A stretch of DNA of 8,902 bases from positions 1 to 8,902 of the forward strand of contig JBCCZC010000233.1 of assembly GCA_039188505.1 (NCBI GenBank). The letters are read 5' to 3'. Source of the stretch: JBCCZC01 sp039188505 (lineage in GTDB: Bacteria > Pseudomonadota > Gammaproteobacteria > Xanthomonadales > SZUA-38). The notes beneath the pieces were generated by a model. That model ran no database searches and was not told where the DNA came from. It saw only the letters and a list, made by a program, of their open reading frames with translations. The translations under genes and the position numbers were made by a program. Below, piece by piece: positions 5,620 to 8,902 of the stretch; position 1 is the first letter of the stretch, and every line of letters starts with the position of its first letter.

Positions 5620-5661
5620 GCACCGTAGGCTGACCCCATCATCATTGAAGGGAGCGGCCTT

Positions 5662-6327
5662 GTGACCCCCATCCTCTCTGCAACCCAGCTAACGCGCTGC
5701 TTCGATACGGTAGCGGGGCCGTTGCCGATCCTCACCGGGGTCGATCTCGCGGTCGCCCCGGGCGAGGCCGTCGCGATCGTCGGCGCGTCCGGCAGCGGCA
5801 AGTCGACGCTACTGGGCCTGCTCGCCGGCCTGGACAACCCGGATCACGGCTCGGTCGAGCTCGGCGGGCGCGACCTTTCGAACCTCGACGAGGACGCCCG
5901 GGCCGCGCTGCGCTCGCGGCTGACCGCGTTCGTTTTCCAGGCCTTCCATCTGCTCGACGACCTGACCGCGGAGGAGAACGTTGCGCTGCCGCTCGAACTC
6001 TTCGGTCGTGCGGCCCCGCAGGCCACCGCAGCGCAATGGCTCGAGCGGCTCGGGCTCGGTGAGCGTCGGAACCACTTTCCGCGCCAGCTATCCGGCGGCG
6101 AGCAGCAGCGGGTCGGCCTGGCGCGCGCCTTCGCCCTGGAGCCAGCGCTGTTGTTCGCCGACGAGCCGACGGCGAATCTCGACCGCTCGACCGCGCGCAC
6201 GGTCGTGGATAGCCTTTTCGACCTCCAGCAGCACAGCACCGCGGCCATGGTTCTCGTGACGCATGACGAATCCGTCGCCAACCGGTGCGATCGGGTTCTC
6301 GAGCTTCGCGGCGGAACGCTGCAATGA
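5662..6327 (+). CDS. ABC transporter ATP-binding protein, YbbA/LolD/MacB-like
   Basis: This 221-residue nucleotide-binding subunit would power the FtsX-type permease encoded next to it. All ABC motifs are present: Walker A GASGSGKST (41-49), Q-loop Gln93 in FVFQAFHLL, signature LSGGEQQR (143-150), Walker B ALLFADEPT (162-170) with catalytic Glu168, D-loop NLD (172-174) and H-loop His201 in LVTHDES. The length and phrases such as LLGLLAGLD and LFADEPTANLDR resemble E. coli YbbA more than LolD or MacB. These mechanotransmission-type systems move or extract lipids, lipoproteins or hydrophobic compounds at the envelope rather than importing solutes. GTG at 5662 is preceded by AAGGGAG (5648-5654) with a 7-nt spacer. 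The stop overlaps the permease start by 4 nt (ATGA at 6324-6327), implying translational coupling. A response-regulator-like direct repeat lies upstream. Confidence 0.95.
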   Translation: MTPILSATQLTRCFDTVAGPLPILTGVDLAVAPGEAVAIVGASGSGKSTLLGLLAGLDNPDHGSVELGGRDLSNLDEDARAALRSRLTAFVFQAFHLLDDLTAEENVALPLELFGRAAPQATAAQWLERLGLGERRNHFPRQLSGGEQQRVGLARAFALEPALLFADEPTANLDRSTARTVVDSLFDLQQHSTAAMVLVTHDESVANRCDRVLELRGGTLQ

Positions 6328-8774
6328 GCGCGCAGGATTCCCGGCAGGTGCTGACGCTCGCGCGGGGGCTCGGCTTCCGTCTGCTGCGCCAGCGGGCCGT
6401 GTTGCTTTTGGCACTCTGCGTCGTGACGGGCTCAGCGGTGACGGCGGCGCTCGGCTTCCTCGCCGTGTCGGCGCAGGACGCGCTCGACCGCGACGTCGCG
6501 CAATTCCTCGGTGCCCCGATGGTCGTCCGCTCGCCCAGGCCCCTCGCGCTGGACGTCGACGGGCTCGAGCGCCATGCCCAAACGGCGGCCTTCACCGTGG
6601 GTGCGACCGGCCCGGAGCACTATCACAGCATTGCCCTGAAGGCGGTCACAGCGGGCTACCCGGTCCAGGGCGAGCTCGTTGTCGATGGCGCGGTCGCCGG
6701 GCCGCCGACGGGGGCTGGCGCCTGGCTCGATCGGCGCGCAATGGTCTCGCTCGGCGCGTCTGTCGGTGACGAGATCCAGGTTGGACAGGCACGCTTCGAG
6801 GTGTCGGGCGAGCTTCAGTTCGAGCCGGACCGGCTGACCCAGCTCCAGCACACCCTGCCGCGCGTCATCATTCGCATGGAAGCGCTGCCGGGCATCGGCC
6901 TCGACCTCGATAGCGGCCGGGGCGAGTTCCGCCACCTGCTCGCGGGAACCGACGCGGTCCTCGATCGGGTCGAGGCTTCCGCGGAAGCCAAGGGCGCCGA
7001 CGTGCTGAAGCCCCGGTCGGGTGCGCACCCCCTGGCGCGCATGAGCGAGCGGGCCGGGCGCTTTCTGGGCATGGTCAGCGTGCTGGTCCTGCTGCTTTGC
7101 GGCGGTGCCGCCGCCGTGCTCGGCGATTTCGTGGTCCGGCGCTACGCAGCGACCGCGGCCGTGCTGCGCTGCGTCGGCGTTGCCCGTTGGGTCGTCGCCC
7201 GCGCGTTGCTGCTGCAGCTCGCGGTCCTCGCGCTGGCAAGCGGCCTCATCGGCTCGCTCGTCGGGTGGCTCGTGCAGCCGCTGCTGGCCTCGGTTCTCGA
7301 GCCGCATCTCATCCTGGATGACACGTCGCCCGATCCGGGCGTCCTGCTGCTGGCCGTGGGCTTTGCGCTCCTGACGCTAGCAGCCTTCTTCTATCCGCGG
7401 CTGCGGGCGCTCGGTGAGGTTCCGGCCGGCGCGGCACTGACCGGCGCGGTTGAACTGCGGCCGCGAACGACCTTGTCGCTCCTTTCGGCCGGCGGCTGCG
7501 CGGTGCTCATGCTGTGGCTCCTCAGCGACAACTTGCAGCTCACTGCCATCCTCGGTGGTGGCGTTGCGGGCATCGTGGTCGCGGCGTGGTCCCTCGGCTG
7601 GCTCATCGGCAACGTCGCCGGGCAGCTCCACCGCATCACCCGTGGCTGGCTGCGTGTCGGACTCCGGGCAACCGGCCGGCGCGCGCTTCGCCACGCCGTA
7701 CCGATGGCGACGATCGCGGTGGCCGTCATGGCATTCCTGTCCACGGCCATGCTTCGCGGCGCTTTCCTCGACACCTACCACGGCCAGCGCGTCATGCACG
7801 ACGGGAACTATCTGTTCAGCCGCCTGGCGGGCAACGATGTCGGGCGTTTCGAGGCCCATGCAGCGGCGAACGGTCTCGACATCCTCGGCCTGTATCCAAC
7901 CGTCCGCGCCCACCTCGCTGCGATCAACGGGGTTCTCATCGACGATGCCCTGACCCGCGAAAGCGAGACCCGCGAGGAGGCCCGTTCCCCGGTCCGACTC
8001 TCCTATGCCGAGGCCCTGCCGGCGAACAACGAACTGTTCGCGGGCGCCTGGCCCGAGCCGGGCTCCGGTACGGTGTCCGTCGAGGCCGAGGTGATGACCG
8101 ATCTGGGCCTGGCGTTGGGCGACGAGCTGACCTTTCGCATCGGCGATGAGCGCCTGACCGCCACCGTCAGCAGCCGGCGTGGCTTCGTCGGAGGCGGGTC
8201 GTCGATGATGTTCTGGTTCATGTTTTCCCCCGATGCGCTCGCGGGTTATCCCCAGGAATACCTTGGTGGCTTCGTGCTCGACGGGGATGCGCGGGCCCCG
8301 CTCGCGGCGATCTCCGAGGCGTTCCCGGACGTGGTCGTCACGGATCTCGAACAGCACCTCGGGCGGGTCCGCAGCATCATGAGCGCCATGACCCGCACCA
8401 TGAATGCGCTCATGGGACTGCTGCTGGTCGCGGCGCTGATGGTGGTGCTGGCAACGGCGGTGGCTGCAACCGATGATCGCCGCCGGATCGGAGCGATGCT
8501 GCGGGCAATCGGCGCATCCCGCGGCCAGGTCCGTCGCATGTGGCTGCTCGAACAGGCAACCATCGGCTTCGCGGCCGCATTGATCGGTGTGGTCGGTGCG
8601 CACGTGGTGGCGGAGCTGATCTTCCGCTTCCAGTTCGCCATGCCCTACACGATCGACTGGCTGCGATACCTGGCCATTCCGCTGGCGATCGGCGGTGCCT
8701 TCGCCCTGCTGGAGCAAGTGATGAGCCACGCCCCGCTGCGCCGTTCGCCGCTGCGGATCATGCAGGAGGCCTGA
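6324..8774 (+). CDS. ABC transporter permease, FtsX/YbbP-like, 10 TM
   Basis: The 816-residue inner-membrane permease partners with the ATPase encoded just upstream. ATG 6324 lies in the ATGA overlap with the ATPase stop; the frame is open farther upstream, but only inside the ATPase gene. Predicted TM segments are at about 25-48, 249-270, 292-322, 337-358, 387-402, 408-432, 460-478, 695-715, 743-768 and 780-800. Two large periplasmic domains fall at about 50-248 and 480-694. This duplicated FtsX arrangement of 10 TMs matches E. coli YbbP, as do the DLGLALGDELTFRIGD motif (593-608) and the YPTVRAHLAAING segment (524-536). ILKTLGA-like coupling-helix segments appear twice: AAVLRCVGVAR (278-288) and GAMLRAIGASR (723-733). 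The substrate is unknown; lipophilic envelope molecules are likely by family. No tesA-like esterase gene, the E. coli neighbour of ybbA, is present here. Confidence 0.93.
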   Translation: MSAQDSRQVLTLARGLGFRLLRQRAVLLLALCVVTGSAVTAALGFLAVSAQDALDRDVAQFLGAPMVVRSPRPLALDVDGLERHAQTAAFTVGATGPEHYHSIALKAVTAGYPVQGELVVDGAVAGPPTGAGAWLDRRAMVSLGASVGDEIQVGQARFEVSGELQFEPDRLTQLQHTLPRVIIRMEALPGIGLDLDSGRGEFRHLLAGTDAVLDRVEASAEAKGADVLKPRSGAHPLARMSERAGRFLGMVSVLVLLLCGGAAAVLGDFVVRRYAATAAVLRCVGVARWVVARALLLQLAVLALASGLIGSLVGWLVQPLLASVLEPHLILDDTSPDPGVLLLAVGFALLTLAAFFYPRLRALGEVPAGAALTGAVELRPRTTLSLLSAGGCAVLMLWLLSDNLQLTAILGGGVAGIVVAAWSLGWLIGNVAGQLHRITRGWLRVGLRATGRRALRHAVPMATIAVAVMAFLSTAMLRGAFLDTYHGQRVMHDGNYLFSRLAGNDVGRFEAHAAANGLDILGLYPTVRAHLAAINGVLIDDALTRESETREEARSPVRLSYAEALPANNELFAGAWPEPGSGTVSVEAEVMTDLGLALGDELTFRIGDERLTATVSSRRGFVGGGSSMMFWFMFSPDALAGYPQEYLGGFVLDGDARAPLAAISEAFPDVVVTDLEQHLGRVRSIMSAMTRTMNALMGLLLVAALMVVLATAVAATDDRRRIGAMLRAIGASRGQVRRMWLLEQATIGFAAALIGVVGAHVVAELIFRFQFAMPYTIDWLRYLAIPLAIGGAFALLEQVMSHAPLRRSPLRIMQEA

Positions 8775-8783
8775 AGTGGGCGC

Positions 8784-8902
8784 GGCGGGCCCCCGCCGGG
8801 CGGCGGCGCGCCCCCGGGCGGGGGGGGGGTTTGGCCCCCCCGCGGCGGGGGAGGCCCCCCGGGGAACCCCCCGCCCCACCCGCCCCCCGGGGGGGGGGAG
8901 AA
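8784..8902. other. Low-complexity G/C run at window end, probable sequence artefact
   Basis: About 120 bases consist almost only of C and G homopolymer blocks (runs of 5-10), unlike anything else in the window. It begins about 10-20 nt after the permease stop and encodes nothing plausible. It most likely represents poor-quality assembly at a contig edge; any terminator of the transporter operon cannot be read here. Confidence 0.7.

Noticed and set aside
5732..6595. Minus-strand open frame opposite the ABC ATPase
   Set aside because: Its extreme Arg/Ala/Ser/Pro composition and lack of a ribosome site mark it as a shadow of the ATPase gene.
7377..8879. 500-codon open frame on the minus strand opposite the permease
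   Set aside because: It is antisense to a well-supported membrane protein, and its composition (R, H, Q, A, G) is typical of a GC-rich shadow frame. Its start lies in the artefactual G/C tail.

Overview
The window looks like chromosomal DNA from a high-GC Gram-negative bacterium, most likely a gammaproteobacterium. Two genes encode lipoprotein-type signal peptides. One secreted protein ends close to a DGFE motif of the kind I associate from memory with secreted proteins of Xanthomonadales and Wenzhouxiangella-like bacteria. The ABC transporter resembles the E. coli YbbA/YbbP pair. The taxonomic guess is an inference. I see no mobile element, tRNA, rRNA, CRISPR array or phage gene.

Layout. 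Positions 1-1051 hold two small plus-strand genes: an unrecognised short putative lipoprotein (about 166-564), in DNA visibly less GC-rich than the rest, and a DUF2007 protein with a C-terminal zinc ribbon (641-1051). A candidate promoter with a perfect TATAAT follows. It precedes a secreted multidomain protein (1210-3369) made of two HYR + DUF5011 units, a DUF11 domain, a DGFE motif and a basic tail. This gene converges on a minus-strand subclass B3 metallo-beta-lactamase lipoprotein (3442-4365), with a GNRA-loop hairpin between the two stops.

Positions 4366-4679 are a 314-bp divergent intergenic region with a lactamase promoter candidate, a short perfect palindrome and a repeated decamer. 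It is followed by a two-gene operon: a DUF2200 protein (4680-5048) and a small P-loop ATPase/kinase with a TTG start (5085-5573). After an 88-bp gap containing an 11-bp-phased direct repeat that resembles an OmpR-family response-regulator site, a translationally coupled ABC transporter operon runs to the end: ATPase (5662-6327) and 10-TM FtsX-type permease (6324-8774).

The last ~120 bases are almost pure G/C homopolymer runs and look like a degraded contig end rather than biology.

How the genes work together. The only firm partnership is the YbbAP-like ATPase and permease. The DUF2200/ATPase pair is probably co-transcribed, with unknown function. The lactamase and the HYR protein are envelope or exported proteins that face each other and are probably controlled separately. 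I found no clear case for a wholly new multigene system. The best leads are the response-regulator-like repeat before the transporter, the B3 enzyme with three possible cysteine pairs, the HYR protein's tail after DGFE, and the DUF2200/P-loop operon.
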